Source of the DNA: Pseudomonas alcaligenes
Lineage (GTDB): Bacteria; Pseudomonadota; Gammaproteobacteria; Pseudomonadales; Pseudomonadaceae
Assembly: GCF_041729615.1 (NCBI RefSeq)
Contig: NZ_CP154874.1
Span: 377,001 to 441,000, forward strand
Length of the DNA stretch: 64,000 bases
Reading direction: 5' to 3'
Position 1 is the stretch's first letter. Each line of letters opens with the position of its first letter. The translations under genes were made by a program, and so were the position numbers. Below the pieces are notes generated by a model. It was given only the letters and a program-made list of their open reading frames with translations. It did not search any database and was not told where the DNA came from. Shown in pieces: positions 28,051 through 37,747 of this stretch.

Positions 28051-29085
28051 GTGAACAAAGCCTTGCTTCTGGCCGTTCCCCTGCTGATCGGGGCCGGCAT
28101 CGCCGTCACCCTCGCCCTCAACCCACTGACTCCAGCACCCAGCCCAGCGGCGCTATCGACTGCGCCTGGCGCACCGCTGCCGTCGCCAGCGCTGCAGCAA
28201 ACCCTCGACGACGCACCTGCAGCACCGCCCCTGGCTGCCGAAATCGCACCCCTGCCACCCTCCTTCGCCGGAACCCAGGTGGATGGCCAGTTCCGCCTCG
28301 ATGCGGCCGGCAACCTGCTGATCGAGCGGGATATCCGGCGCATCTTCGACTACTTCCTCAGCGCCTATGGCGAGGACAGCCTCACAGCCACCATCGAGCG
28401 CCTACAGGCCTATGTCCGCAGCCAGCTCGACGAGCCGGCCGAAAGCCAGGCCCTGGCGCTGCTGGAGCAGTACCTGGAATACAAGCGCCAACTGGTGCAA
28501 CTGGAGAAGGACCTGCCGCAGATGGCCAGCCTGGATGCCCTGCGCCAGCGCGAGCAGGCGGTGCAGAGCCTGCGTGCCAGCCTGTTCAGCGCCGAAACGC
28601 ACCAGGCCTTCTTCGCCGAGGAAGAGGCCTACAACGGCTTCACCCTGCAGCGCCTGGCGATCCGTCACGACCAGACGCTGGACGACCGGCAGAAGGCCGA
28701 GGCGCTCGACCGCCTGCGTGCCGGCCTGCCGGAGGAGCTACAGGCAGTGCTGGCCCCGCAGCTGCAAGCCGAGCTGCGCCAGCAGACCGCAGCCCTGCAG
28801 GCCCAGGGCGCCAGCGCCGCGCAAATCCAGCAGCTGCGCCTGCAACTGGTCGGCGCCGAGGCCACCGCGCGCCTGGAAGCGCTGGACCAGCAGCGCCAGC
28901 AATGGCGCCAGCGCCTCGCCGACTACCGTCGGGAAAAGGCCAGGGTGCTGGCCAACGACGGCTTGAGCGAAAGTGACAAACAGGCAGCAATTGCCGAACT
29001 GGCCGCGCAGCGCTTCGACGACAGCGAGCGCCTGCGCCTGGAAGCAGCTGAACAGCTGGCGCAGAGCCGGGAGGAGACACCCTGA
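28051..29085 (+). CDS. lifO: Lipase-specific foldase (lipase chaperone)
   Basis: A 344-aa steric chaperone that folds LipA in the periplasm while anchored to the inner membrane. An N-terminal membrane anchor (residues 4-23) is followed by a Pro/Ala-rich linker (about 24-65) and then the helical foldase domain. The foldase signature R-x-x-F-D-Y-(x)-L-S-A-x-G-E appears as [13 protein letters not shown] near residue 95. The start is GTG at 28051, with only a weak ribosome site, which fits low expression relative to LipA. Long Gln/Leu/Arg-rich helices make up the C-terminal half. Confidence 0.95.
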   Translation: MNKALLLAVPLLIGAGIAVTLALNPLTPAPSPAALSTAPGAPLPSPALQQTLDDAPAAPPLAAEIAPLPPSFAGTQVDGQFRLDAAGNLLIERDIRRIFDYFLSAYGEDSLTATIERLQAYVRSQLDEPAESQALALLEQYLEYKRQLVQLEKDLPQMASLDALRQREQAVQSLRASLFSAETHQAFFAEEEAYNGFTLQRLAIRHDQTLDDRQKAEALDRLRAGLPEELQAVLAPQLQAELRQQTAALQAQGASAAQIQQLRLQLVGAEATARLEALDQQRQQWRQRLADYRREKARVLANDGLSESDKQAAIAELAAQRFDDSERLRLEAAEQLAQSREETP

Positions 29086-29089
29086 ATGC

Positions 29090-29112
29090 AAAAAGGCCCG
29101 CTTTCGCGGGCC
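29090..29112. terminator. Terminator between lifO and the DoxX gene
   Basis: The stem GGCCCGC-TTTC-GCGGGCC is preceded by AAAAA, giving a U-tract on the minus-strand transcript. On the plus strand only TTGT follows, so it serves the DoxX gene best. Confidence 0.75.
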
Positions 29113-29131
29113 TTGTCTCCGTGCAACCGTC

Positions 29132-29566
29132 TCAGCCGGCGATGCGGCGATCCAGCGACAGCTTGCCGGCGCCCTCGACCATCAGCGCCGCGCTGATCAC
29201 GGCGAGGATCATGGCGTACTCGTAGCCGTTGTTGGCCATGAAGAAGCCATTGGCCCAGTGCACGGCGAATACCGCCACCAGCATGGATACCAGCAGGGAC
29301 AGTGCCGCCGGGCGGACCAGCAGGCCGACCACCAGGGCCAGGCCGCCGAAGAACTCGGCGCTACCGGCAAGCAGAGCCATCAGGTAGCCGGGGGTGATGC
29401 CGATGCTCTCCATCCACTGGCCCACACCTTCCAGGCCGTAGCCGCCGAACCAGCCGAACAGCTTCTGCGCTCCATGGGCGGCGAAGGTCAGGCCGGTGAC
29501 GACACGCAGCAGGGTGATGCCATAGCCGGCGTTGGTGGACATCAGGGTCTTGATCAGGTTGTTCAT
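29132..29566 (-). CDS. DoxX family membrane protein
   Basis: A 144-aa protein with four predicted membrane segments (about residues 14-34, 56-76, 80-100 and 116-136). It has the family block GLTFAAHGAQKLFGWFGG near the N-terminus. DoxX/DoxD-like proteins occur in respiratory or thiol-stress contexts, but the function here cannot be inferred. AAGGAA precedes the ATG at 29566. The 107 bp upstream are AT-rich and probably carry its promoter. Confidence 0.88.
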   Translation of the reverse strand: MNNLIKTLMSTNAGYGITLLRVVTGLTFAAHGAQKLFGWFGGYGLEGVGQWMESIGITPGYLMALLAGSAEFFGGLALVVGLLVRPAALSLLVSMLVAVFAVHWANGFFMANNGYEYAMILAVISAALMVEGAGKLSLDRRIAG

Positions 29567-29673
29567 GTGCCAGTTCCTTGTGAGGGGGTGTGTGCTGTTG
29601 GTGAGGCACATACTATTCGAATTAAGCGATATTGAAAGCGCAATTTTGCGCATATTAAAATCAATTAATTCGA

Positions 29674-31089
29674 TCAGTCTTTGACACTGAGCTTCTGCTT
29701 GCGGGGCTCCAGCAGAAAGCGCTCGCGGTCATAAGCAAGGTAGTACTTATTCACGCTGTTGACATAGCTGACCACGCCCATGCCGATCTGCTCCAGCGCC
29801 ACACGCTCCACCTGGAAGAACCACTGGTTGGCATTCAGCCCACGTCGCCGCGCCTCGGCGCGCAGTCCCTGGACCCGCTGCGGCCCCATGTTGTAAGCGG
29901 CCAGGACGAAGGCCATGCGCTCGCTCTCGGCGATCTGCCGGCTGGAGAAGAACTCGCGGCGAATCCACGCCATGTAGCGGGTCGCGGCCAGCACGTTGTT
30001 GTCCAGCGCGTGGATATTGCCGACGCCGACGCTGCGCGCCGCTGCGGGGGTGATCTGCATCAGCCCGGTAGCGCCGGAGGCGCCGCGCGCGGCCGGGTTG
30101 AGGGTGGACTCCTTGTAGGCCACCGCCGCCAGCTGCAGCCAGTCCAGGTTCTGCTGCGCACCGTGCTTCTGCAACACCGCGCGCACTCGCTCCAGACGCT
30201 GCCGGTCGGCCTGGGCCAACGGATTGCGCACCTTGTAGGAGCGCCGATAGACACGCTGCAGGGTGGAGTCCTGATCGCCCGGCGTGCGGTAACCCTCGAG
30301 GAAACGGTCGATGCTGGCGCGCAGCATGGGCGACTCGCGGCGCACGAACCAGCTCATGTCGCCCCCGGCGCCCACCACCAGGTGGCGCTCGATGCGCAGG
30401 CGCGGCATCACCTTGCGCCAGCGCTCGGCAATCGGCAACTCCACCGCCGTCCAGGGGTAGATGCCGGCCTGCACCATCTCCAGCACGTCCTCGACGGCCA
30501 GGCTGGGATCGGCCCATTCCACCACCACCGGCGGCTTGCCCTGTTGCGCCAGCTGCTGGTTGACCTCGCGCAGGGCATCGGCGACGGCGCTGCCCATCGG
30601 CAGGGTCAGGCTGCGCCCGGACATGTCCGCGAGCCTCTTGTAGTGGCGGTTGCGCAGGTTGCCGACCACCACCAGCGGTACGTCGCGGCGGATCGCCGTG
30701 CTGGCGCTGATACCGAGGCCCGGATGGGCATCGAGCAGTTCACCGGGCGCCACCAGGTCGCCCTCGCCCTTCTGCAGGGCGGCCACCAGCTGGTCCTTGG
30801 CCTTGGGGATGAGTTTCAGGCGCAGCTCACGACCATCGCGCGCGGTACGGTTGAGGTACTGCTCGAAGGCGCGCAGGCGCTGGTATTCGATGCCGATGGC
30901 CTGGCCCTTGATCTCGCCGGAGCTGTTGCGGCTCTGGTTGACCAGCACGCGCAGCTCGCCGCTCTTGCGGATCTGCGCCAGGTCGCGCTGGCTCGTGGCC
31001 TGCGGCAGGTTGCCGCCGAGGCCGCTCAGGCGCGCATGGGCCGGCAGGACTGCCAGGCAGCAGAGCAGCAGGAGCAGCGCTCGCGTCAT
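29674..31089 (-). CDS. Membrane-bound lytic transglycosylase, MltF-like (MltF2 type)
   Basis: A 471-aa exported protein. The signal peptide spans residues 1-19 (PAHA). A solute-binding protein family 3 domain (about 35-260) precedes a C-terminal SLT/lysozyme-like domain. The catalytic glutamate is in the K-E-S-T-L-N-P motif near residue 330, followed by G-L-M-Q-I-T-P. It cleaves peptidoglycan strands to 1,6-anhydromuropeptides. P. aeruginosa has two MltF proteins; this one sits next to the lipase genes as I recall for the second. It lacks an obvious lipobox, unlike classic lipoprotein MltF. Confidence 0.87.
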   Translation of the reverse strand: MTRALLLLLCCLAVLPAHARLSGLGGNLPQATSQRDLAQIRKSGELRVLVNQSRNSSGEIKGQAIGIEYQRLRAFEQYLNRTARDGRELRLKLIPKAKDQLVAALQKGEGDLVAPGELLDAHPGLGISASTAIRRDVPLVVVGNLRNRHYKRLADMSGRSLTLPMGSAVADALREVNQQLAQQGKPPVVVEWADPSLAVEDVLEMVQAGIYPWTAVELPIAERWRKVMPRLRIERHLVVGAGGDMSWFVRRESPMLRASIDRFLEGYRTPGDQDSTLQRVYRRSYKVRNPLAQADRQRLERVRAVLQKHGAQQNLDWLQLAAVAYKESTLNPAARGASGATGLMQITPAAARSVGVGNIHALDNNVLAATRYMAWIRREFFSSRQIAESERMAFVLAAYNMGPQRVQGLRAEARRRGLNANQWFFQVERVALEQIGMGVVSYVNSVNKYYLAYDRERFLLEPRKQKLSVKD

Positions 31090-31318
31090 CGGACCTCCGG
31101 GTGGTGCCGGGTCAAGGAACGACCCGGCCGACTGAGAGCATCCCGGCGACGGATGGTTCCATCGCGAGGGGCGCGGAGGTTGTCACAGCGACCGTCAATC
31201 TGCCAGCCCGAGCTGGTAATAAACATTAACAAGCATACATAACCACCTGTAATTACTTGGTTTATTACATAAAGCAAGGCTCTGCTATGCTGCCCCGCTC
31301 GGCTTGCGAGGTAGCACC
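31090..31318. promoter_or_regulatory. Divergent AT-rich control region (mltF-like / tatD)
   Basis: This 229-bp region separates divergent genes. It holds an AT-rich core at 31215-31275, unusual for this genome, that must contain both promoters. A possible minus-strand pair is TTACAG-N18-TAATGT. No reading frame is convincing. Confidence 0.4.
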
Positions 31319-32122
31319 ATGCAACTCATCGACATCGGCGTCAACCTGACCCATCCCAGCCTGGCCCGAGAACGCCAGGCGGTGCTCGAACGCGCCCGGG
31401 CGGCCGGCGTGTGCCAGCTGGTGCTGACCGGCACCAGCCTGGAAGAGAGCGAGCAGGCCCTGGATTTCTGCCGCGAACTGGACGCCAGCGGCCGCCAGCT
31501 GTTCAGTACCGCCGGCGTGCACCCGCATGACGCCAGCCAGTGGAACGCCGACAGCGCGCGCCAGCTGCGCGCCCTGCTGGCCGAGGCACCGGTGCGCGCC
31601 GTGGGCGAATGCGGGCTGGACTTCAACCGCGACTTCTCGCCGCGCCCGCAGCAGGAAAAGGCCCTGGAGGAACAGCTGGAGCTGGCCGTGGAGCTGCAGC
31701 TGCCGGTGTTCCTCCACGAACGCGAGGCCGGCGAACGCCTCACCGCCATCCTGCGGCAGTTCCGCGATCGGCTGCCGGCCGCCGTGGTGCACTGTTTCAC
31801 CGGCGACAAGGCGACCCTCTATGGCTACCTCGACCTCGACCTGCATATCGGCATCACCGGCTGGATCTGCGACGAGCGCCGCGGCACCCACCTGCATCCG
31901 CTGATGCGCGACATTCCGGCCGGGCGCCTGATGCTGGAGAGCGACGCGCCCTACCTGCTCCCGCGCAGCCTGCGGCCCAAGCCGAAGAGCGGCCACAACG
32001 AGCCGGCCTTCCTCACCGAGGTGCTGCGCGAAGTGGCGCTGCACCGCGGCGAGAGCCAGGCCGCGCTGGCGGCGCACAGCAGCGCCGCGGCACGGGCCTT
32101 CTTCGGCCTCCCCGAGCTCTAG
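31319..32122 (+). CDS. tatD: TatD-family metal-dependent deoxyribonuclease
   Basis: A 267-aa TIM-barrel amidohydrolase-like hydrolase. Metal-binding and family blocks are IDIGVNLTH at the start, [27 protein letters not shown], and [16 protein letters not shown] near the end. These are very like E. coli TatD, a 3'-5' exonuclease involved in DNA repair and not in Tat transport. GAGG precedes the ATG at 31319. It converges almost end to end with the thioesterase gene. Confidence 0.94.
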   Translation: MQLIDIGVNLTHPSLARERQAVLERARAAGVCQLVLTGTSLEESEQALDFCRELDASGRQLFSTAGVHPHDASQWNADSARQLRALLAEAPVRAVGECGLDFNRDFSPRPQQEKALEEQLELAVELQLPVFLHEREAGERLTAILRQFRDRLPAAVVHCFTGDKATLYGYLDLDLHIGITGWICDERRGTHLHPLMRDIPAGRLMLESDAPYLLPRSLRPKPKSGHNEPAFLTEVLREVALHRGESQAALAAHSSAAARAFFGLPEL

Positions 32123-32916
32123 TCGAAGACGGTGGTGGTCTGCCGGCTCAGCGCCAGCAGCTGGCCATCGGCGGTCCACAGCCGCGCGGCGATGTGCCCA
32201 TAGCCGTCGAGCGCATGCTCGATCTCGGCCTGGTACAGGCACCAGTCATGGGTGGTCAGGCTGGGGATCGGGTGGACGAACTCGATGGTCCAGGTCAGCG
32301 AGCTGCCCGGCGCCGGCTTGCTCAGGTGCGCCAGCACGGCCGGCGGCCAGGCGTCGACCAGGGCCAGCAGGTGGGCCTCGTTCACCCTGTCATAGCTGAC
32401 GTCGCTGCGCAGGCGTACCCAGCCGCCCATGTGGCGCGCCGGGGTGTTGCTGAACGGCATGCCGCCCTGCCCCCAGCGCATGGCCAGGAAACGGGTGAAC
32501 TCCGGCGTCACACCGGCCACGTAAGGTAGCTCGGGGCACTCCTCCACCGCCTTCATGGCCGGCGCCGGCTCGGCCTCGACGCGCACTGCGGACTGCCGCG
32601 AGGCGCCGAAGCTGCCCTGGGCCAGGGCCACCACCGCGCCATTCTGCACGGCGCGACCGAGCACCTGGCTGACCGACTTGCCCTCGCGCAGCACTTCCAC
32701 CTCGAACGCCACCGGCTCGCCCATCAGCAGCGGCCCGACGAAGGTGATGGACAGCGAGCGCACCGGCCGCCCGGCCGGCACCCTGAGACGCATGGCCTCG
32801 TAGACCATGGCCGCCACCAGGCCGCCGAAAGTGGCGCGGCCCTGGCCCCACAGGCCCGGAACGACGACATGCTGCGGGTGGGTGTGTACTGCGTGGATCA
32901 GTTCAGCGAAAGTCAT
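32119..32916 (-). CDS. Acyl-CoA thioesterase family protein (double hotdog)
   Basis: A 265-aa protein of the TesB-like / acyl-CoA thioesterase double-hotdog class (PF13622). The N-terminal hotdog contains [15 protein letters not shown] and [16 protein letters not shown]. The C-terminal hotdog includes [13 protein letters not shown] and a final [16 protein letters not shown], where the catalytic Asp/Gln/Thr usually lie. Its substrate is unknown. AGGAGA precedes the ATG at 32916. It ends 4 bp inside tatD's 3' end. Confidence 0.85.
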   Translation of the reverse strand: MTFAELIHAVHTHPQHVVVPGLWGQGRATFGGLVAAMVYEAMRLRVPAGRPVRSLSITFVGPLLMGEPVAFEVEVLREGKSVSQVLGRAVQNGAVVALAQGSFGASRQSAVRVEAEPAPAMKAVEECPELPYVAGVTPEFTRFLAMRWGQGGMPFSNTPARHMGGWVRLRSDVSYDRVNEAHLLALVDAWPPAVLAHLSKPAPGSSLTWTIEFVHPIPSLTTHDWCLYQAEIEHALDGYGHIAARLWTADGQLLALSRQTTTVFD

Positions 32917-33011
32917 GCGCAATCTCCTGTCATGCACGCTGAAGCTTAGAGAAAAGCGCGCCACTGCGGGAGTGACTGGCTGGCCAATCGAGCGCCCATA
33001 TCGGCGCCCAT

Positions 33012-33779
33012 TCAGCGCAGCGCAAAGTGCGCGAGCAATTCCTGCAGGGCCTGGTCGGCGGCCTGCTCGGCCAGCTGCAGGGATTCACTCCAGGCGGCAG
33101 CACAGGGGCGCAGGTCCGCCTCGACCTGCAGGCGCTGCAGCCACTGCCAGTGGTCGTGCCAGTCACCCAGCGCGCCCTGCGCGGTGCGCAGCGCGCGCAA
33201 TGCCTCCTCGGCGAGTCCGGCCTGGTGCGGCCAGGCTTCGGCGCAATAGCGCAGGCGCTTGATCAGCAGGCGCAGGCGGTGACGGTCATGGGCCGGATCG
33301 CGCAGCGCCTGCGCCAGCGCCTCGGTCTGGCGCTCCATGTAGCGCGCCACGGTCCTGCCCCGGGCCCTCCACTCATTGGTTTGCCGCGCCTGGCGGCAGT
33401 CCTCCGGCCAGTCATCGAGCAGGATCGTCAGGCGTCGCAGCGCCAGCCCACCCAGCAACCCGGGCAGGCCGGCGGCGAGCTGGCTGCGGCGGGCACGGGC
33501 CGCTCCGGGCAGCCCCCGGCTCTCCAGCTCCAGCGCCAGCACCTGCAGATCGCGCAACGGGCCGCTGGCCTGGCCCAGCGCGGCGGCGGCCCGCTCCAGG
33601 GCGGCGCACAGCGGCTCGCGGCGCAGCGGCCGCAACAGGCTGCGCAGACGCCGCAGGGTGATGCGCAGGTCATGCAGGGCCTCGGCATCGGTCTGCTCGC
33701 GCAGACGCGCCAGGCAGGCATACAAGCGCACTTGCTGGACGATCACCTGCTCGAACAGCACCTGCTGGAACTGACTCAT
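33012..33779 (-). CDS. CHAD domain protein
   Basis: A 255-aa all-helical CHAD domain with the conserved H-D-L-R-I-x-x-R-R-L-R-S motif at residues 36-47 and basic/histidine-rich helices (HDRHRLRLLIKRLRYCAEAW). These residues bind polyphosphate or other phosphates in CHAD proteins. It overlaps the tgpA stop by 4 bp (ATGA), so it is translated with the MoxR-DUF58-TgpA operon and is its last gene. Adding a CHAD protein to that operon is unusual in my experience. No catalytic CYTH partner is nearby. Confidence 0.88.
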   Translation of the reverse strand: MSQFQQVLFEQVIVQQVRLYACLARLREQTDAEALHDLRITLRRLRSLLRPLRREPLCAALERAAAALGQASGPLRDLQVLALELESRGLPGAARARRSQLAAGLPGLLGGLALRRLTILLDDWPEDCRQARQTNEWRARGRTVARYMERQTEALAQALRDPAHDRHRLRLLIKRLRYCAEAWPHQAGLAEEALRALRTAQGALGDWHDHWQWLQRLQVEADLRPCAAAWSESLQLAEQAADQALQELLAHFALR

Positions 33780-35791
33780 CTCTGATCCTCCGTGGCCGGT
33801 CGTGCTCGCCAGGGTAACTCGCGGCGCAGGCGCCGCAGCAGGCGGCGCATGTCCTCCGGCGCCGCGGCTGCGCCGGCGTAGCGCTGGGCCTCGAAGGCCG
33901 CAGCGAAGGCGGCGATCAGTTCGCCCTGCTGCGGCAGGGCTTGCGCCGCCCGGGCGGCGAAAGCCCGCACGCCCTCGCCCGGTGCACGATGCAGGCCGTG
34001 CCGGCGCAACAGCGTCTCGAAGCGGCGCAGCACGCGCCGCTGCGGGTCACGCTCGCGGCGCCAGGGCTTGAACAGCCAGAGTGCCAGCAGGCCAAGCAAC
34101 AGGGCGCCGCCGCCGACCAGGGCCGGCACCAGGGTGTGCCACTCCAGGGTACCGAACCAGCGCTGCAACAGGCTCAGTTGCTGCTCGCCGCGGTAGCCCA
34201 GCACCCAGCGCTGCCAGTTGTGATTGATGTTGTCCCAGGCCAGGCGCAGCTGGTTGAGCCAGGCGATGTCGCGGTAGCGCAATGGCGACAGGGGCGAGCC
34301 CTCGAGGAAGCCCTCATCGCTCGCCAGGGCATCCTGGGAGCCGAGCTCGATACGCTCCGGCGCCACCTGGAAGGTCGGGTCGACGCTGACCCAGCCGCGC
34401 CCTTCCTGCCAGTACTCGACCCAGGCATGGGCATCCAGCTGGCGCACCGAGAGGTAATTGCCGGCGGCATTCAGCTCGCCGCCCTGGTAGCCGGCGACCA
34501 CCCGCGCCGGAATGCCAGCGGCGCGCAGGACGAAGACCATGGCCCCGGCATAGTGGGCGCAGAAGCCCTGGCGGGTGCGGAAGAGGAACTCGTCGATGCT
34601 GTGCTCACCCACCGGCGGCGGCTTGAGGGTGTAGCCGTAGGGTTCGCGGTTGAAATGCTGCAGCAGCGCGGCGACCAGCGCCTGCGGCCGCTCGTGCTGG
34701 CGGCGCAGCTGCGCGGCCCACTCGCGGCTGCGCGGATCGCCCACGGGGGGCAGTTGCAGGGTACGCCGCGCCATATCGGCGGGCAGCACCGGCTGGCGTA
34801 GCGCCGTCGGCCAGGAGCGCGCCTCGTAGAGCAGGTTCTGCAGCACGGGGCGGCGCAGCTCCACGCGGAAGTCGTCCATCTGACTCGCTCCCGGCAGTTC
34901 GCTGAGGCCGACGTCCAGCACGAACAGCCAGGGCCTGCCGCTGGGCTGCATGACGATGCTGTATTCCAGCGCCTCGCCCTGCGGCGACCACTGCACGGCG
35001 CCGCCGCGCCGGCTGCCCGCGGACTGCGACCAGCGCCGGCCGTCGAAGTGCTCCAGGGTCAGCGCCCGCCAGTACAGCTGCTCGCGCGGCGGAATCTCCC
35101 CGTTGAAGCTGGCGCGGAAGGCCAGCGCCGGCGACCGGCTCAGCTCGGCCACGTCGGCCGGCGCCATGCTGTCGGACAGCCCGGTACTGCTCTGCTGCGG
35201 GTTGGGCAGGCTCCACAGCGGGCCCAGGCGCGGGAAGAACAGGAACAGCAGCAGCATCAGCGGCACCGCCTGCAACAACATCGAGGCCGCCAGCTTGAAG
35301 GTGGCCGCCGGGCGCTCGGCCAGGCCGCTGTGCTGCAGGCCGATCAGCGCGGCCAGCAGCGCAGTCACCGGCAGCAGGCTGTAGAGCGCGGCCAGTAGGC
35401 TGTCGTCGAACAGGTAGGCGGTGACCACCACGAAGAAGCCGAGGAAGATGAGCAGCAGGGCGTCACGCCGGCTGCGCAGCTCCACCAGCTTGATGATGAA
35501 GGCGGCCACCAGCAGCAGCACGCCGCCATCGAGGCCGATCAGGCTGCCGCGCGAGAGAAACACGGCGGCCGCCGTCGCAAGCATCAAGCCGGCCCGCTCC
35601 AGGCCGTTGGGGAAGCGCGCGCGCATGCGGTAGACCTGTATGCGCCAGCCGGCGCACAACAGCCACAGGCCGATGATCCAAGGCGGCAGGTGCAGCAGGT
35701 GCGGCAGTATCACCAGCACCTGGGCCACCAGCAGCCAGGTCAGGGCGATGCGTGGAATCGGTTGGATCGCGCTCGGCTGTCCCCTGCTCAT
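33776..35791 (-). CDS. tgpA: Membrane transglutaminase-like protein TgpA
   Basis: A 671-aa membrane protein. About six N-terminal membrane segments (residues 10-190) precede a periplasmic transglutaminase-like domain. That domain has the intact triad Cys ~410 (QGFCAHYAG), His ~454 (DAHAWVEY) and Asp ~469 (VSVDPTF). A final membrane segment (about 552-572) leads to a cytosolic DUF4129-like tail. P. aeruginosa TgpA is reported essential. It overlaps the DUF58 gene by 4 bp upstream and the CHAD gene by 4 bp downstream. GGGAG precedes the ATG at 35791. Confidence 0.92.
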   Translation of the reverse strand: MSRGQPSAIQPIPRIALTWLLVAQVLVILPHLLHLPPWIIGLWLLCAGWRIQVYRMRARFPNGLERAGLMLATAAAVFLSRGSLIGLDGGVLLLVAAFIIKLVELRSRRDALLLIFLGFFVVVTAYLFDDSLLAALYSLLPVTALLAALIGLQHSGLAERPAATFKLAASMLLQAVPLMLLLFLFFPRLGPLWSLPNPQQSSTGLSDSMAPADVAELSRSPALAFRASFNGEIPPREQLYWRALTLEHFDGRRWSQSAGSRRGGAVQWSPQGEALEYSIVMQPSGRPWLFVLDVGLSELPGASQMDDFRVELRRPVLQNLLYEARSWPTALRQPVLPADMARRTLQLPPVGDPRSREWAAQLRRQHERPQALVAALLQHFNREPYGYTLKPPPVGEHSIDEFLFRTRQGFCAHYAGAMVFVLRAAGIPARVVAGYQGGELNAAGNYLSVRQLDAHAWVEYWQEGRGWVSVDPTFQVAPERIELGSQDALASDEGFLEGSPLSPLRYRDIAWLNQLRLAWDNINHNWQRWVLGYRGEQQLSLLQRWFGTLEWHTLVPALVGGGALLLGLLALWLFKPWRRERDPQRRVLRRFETLLRRHGLHRAPGEGVRAFAARAAQALPQQGELIAAFAAAFEAQRYAGAAAAPEDMRRLLRRLRRELPWRARPATEDQR

Positions 35792-36738
35792 GGCTTGCTC
35801 CCATAGAGTGCCAGGGCGCGCAGGCAGGCCTCGCGATGGGCGTCGCCATGATCCGGCGCCAGCTCGCAGCCGGGCAGACGCAGGCCATAGGCCTGCTGCC
35901 GTGCGTCCAGCTGCAGTACCCAGTAGCACAGGCGCGACAGGCGCTCCTCGGCATCACCGCCGAGGGCCTGGAAATCCAGCCACAGGTCACGCCCGGCGAG
36001 CGCGGCGAAGTCCTTGACCAGCAGCCCCTGGCCACGCGAGAAGGCCTTCCAGTGCAGGCGCCGCTTGGAGTCGCCGGGCTGGTAGCCGCGCAGCCCCTGG
36101 TAGTCGTCGGCCCCCTGGCCGCTGGCGCGAGCACCCTCCTCTTCCTCGTCGTCGCTGCCGCCGGCCGCCAGCGGCAGCTCGCCCTCCAGCGGGCGCGGAT
36201 AGACCAGCACGGCCTGGTCCAGATCGACCCAGCTCCAGGCCACCAGGATGCCCAGCGGGAAATGGCTCTCCACCCGCATGCGCTCGGGCCGCAACCAGCC
36301 GCGCTTGAGCGCCGGCAGGCTCAGCTCGCACTCGCGCTGGCCACCCTGGGGGACGTCGACCTGCTGCAGCGGCTGCGGCGGCCAGCCCAGGCCGATGGCC
36401 TGGTGGGCATGCTCGACGCCCTCCAGGCGCACCTTGAAACGCGCCTGCTCGCCGACGAACACGGCGGTGCTGGCGCCGGCCTTGAGCAGCAGGCCGGCGA
36501 AATTGCGGTAGGTGTGCAGGATGGCGATCACGAATACCGCCGCCAGCAGGAAGGTCAGGCCATAGGCCAGGCTGTTCTCGTAGTTGATGGCGGCCAGCAG
36601 CATCAGCAGCAGCACCACGGCGAAGGCCGCACCGACCCGGTCGGGCATGATGAAGATGCGCCGCTGGTTCAGCTGCACCTGCGCGGCGGCCGGGATGCGC
36701 CGGGCGACCCAGCGGCGCCAGCGAGCGCGGATGCCCAT
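35788..36738 (-). CDS. DUF58 domain protein
   Basis: A 316-aa protein with two N-terminal membrane segments (about residues 35-75) and a C-terminal DUF58, von-Willebrand-like domain. The family signature Y-x-x-G-D-x-x-R-x-x-H-W (GYQPGDSKRRLHWKAFSR) is present near residue 230. An acidic stretch (SDDEEEEGARAS) precedes it. DUF58 proteins work with MoxR AAA ATPases on membrane substrates. Its ATG shares a base with the moxR stop (TGATG), and its end overlaps tgpA. Confidence 0.9.
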   Translation of the reverse strand: MGIRARWRRWVARRIPAAAQVQLNQRRIFIMPDRVGAAFAVVLLLMLLAAINYENSLAYGLTFLLAAVFVIAILHTYRNFAGLLLKAGASTAVFVGEQARFKVRLEGVEHAHQAIGLGWPPQPLQQVDVPQGGQRECELSLPALKRGWLRPERMRVESHFPLGILVAWSWVDLDQAVLVYPRPLEGELPLAAGGSDDEEEEGARASGQGADDYQGLRGYQPGDSKRRLHWKAFSRGQGLLVKDFAALAGRDLWLDFQALGGDAEERLSRLCYWVLQLDARQQAYGLRLPGCELAPDHGDAHREACLRALALYGSKP

Positions 36739-37655
36739 CACACCGCCGCGACTTCGCGCAGCAGCCACTGCACCAGCGTGCCGCCGCCGTGGCCGGCCGG
36801 GTCGGCACGCTCGCGCAAACGGTGGCCGACCACCGCCGGTAGCACCGCCTGCACATCCTCCGGGATCACATAGTCGCGCCCTGCGAGGAAGGCCCAGGCC
36901 CGCGCCGCCGCCAGCAGCGCCAGGCTGGCGCGCGGCGACAGGCCCCAGGCGAACTGCGGCTCGCTGCGGGTGGCCTCGACCAGGCGCAGCACGTAGTCGA
37001 CCAGCGCGTCGCTGGCGCGCACCTGCGGGATCAGCGCCTGGATCGCCGCCAGCTCGGCATGATCGAGGATGGGCTCCAGCCTGGGCAGCAGATCGCGCCG
37101 CGCCTCGCCGAGCAGCAACGAGCGCTCGGCGGCACGCGCCGGGTAGCCCAGCGACAGGCGCATGAGGAAGCGGTCCAGCTGCGACTCCGGCAGGGCGAAG
37201 GTACCGCCGGAGCTGACCGGGTTCTGCGTGGCGATGACGAAGAAAGGCTCCGGCAACGGCCGGGTGGCGCCCTCGATGGTCACCTGGCCCTCCTCCATGG
37301 CCTCCAAGAGCGCGCTCTGGCTCTTCGGCGTGGCGCGGTTGATCTCGTCGGCCAGCACCAACTCGGCGAAGATCGGCCCGGGATGGAAGACGAACTGCCC
37401 GCTGTCCTTGTCGAACACCGAGGTGCCGAGGATGTCGCCGGGCAGCAGGTCGGAGGTGAACTGGATGCGCTGGAAGCTCAGGCCCAGCACCCGCGCCAGG
37501 GCATGGCTGAGGGTGGTCTTGCCCATGCCGGGCAGGTCCTCGATCAACAGGTGCCCACGCGCCAGCAGGCAGGTCAGGGCCAGGCGCACCTGCGGCTCCT
37601 TGCCCAGCAGCACCTGATTGACCTCGTGCAGTACCGCATCCAGTTTCGTCAGCAT
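36738..37655 (-). CDS. MoxR-family AAA+ ATPase
   Basis: A 305-aa AAA+ protein. Walker A is G-M-G-K-T-T near residues 42-47, Walker B is LADEINRATPKSQSALLEAMEE, and sensor 1 is ATQNP, with the full MoxR block GTFALPESQLDRF. MoxR ATPases act as chaperones or activators for the VWA/DUF58 proteins encoded beside them. AGGAG precedes the ATG at 37655. It is the first gene of the MoxR-DUF58-TgpA-CHAD operon. Confidence 0.94.
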   Translation of the reverse strand: MLTKLDAVLHEVNQVLLGKEPQVRLALTCLLARGHLLIEDLPGMGKTTLSHALARVLGLSFQRIQFTSDLLPGDILGTSVFDKDSGQFVFHPGPIFAELVLADEINRATPKSQSALLEAMEEGQVTIEGATRPLPEPFFVIATQNPVSSGGTFALPESQLDRFLMRLSLGYPARAAERSLLLGEARRDLLPRLEPILDHAELAAIQALIPQVRASDALVDYVLRLVEATRSEPQFAWGLSPRASLALLAAARAWAFLAGRDYVIPEDVQAVLPAVVGHRLRERADPAGHGGGTLVQWLLREVAAV

Positions 37656-37747
37656 CGCTCGCTCCTGTTCCAATGCGCCGATGCTACTGGGCGGCACGGG
37701 CCGGGCAAAGCGCCGCGAAACAGTTGCTCACGAAACTGTGCGACGGA

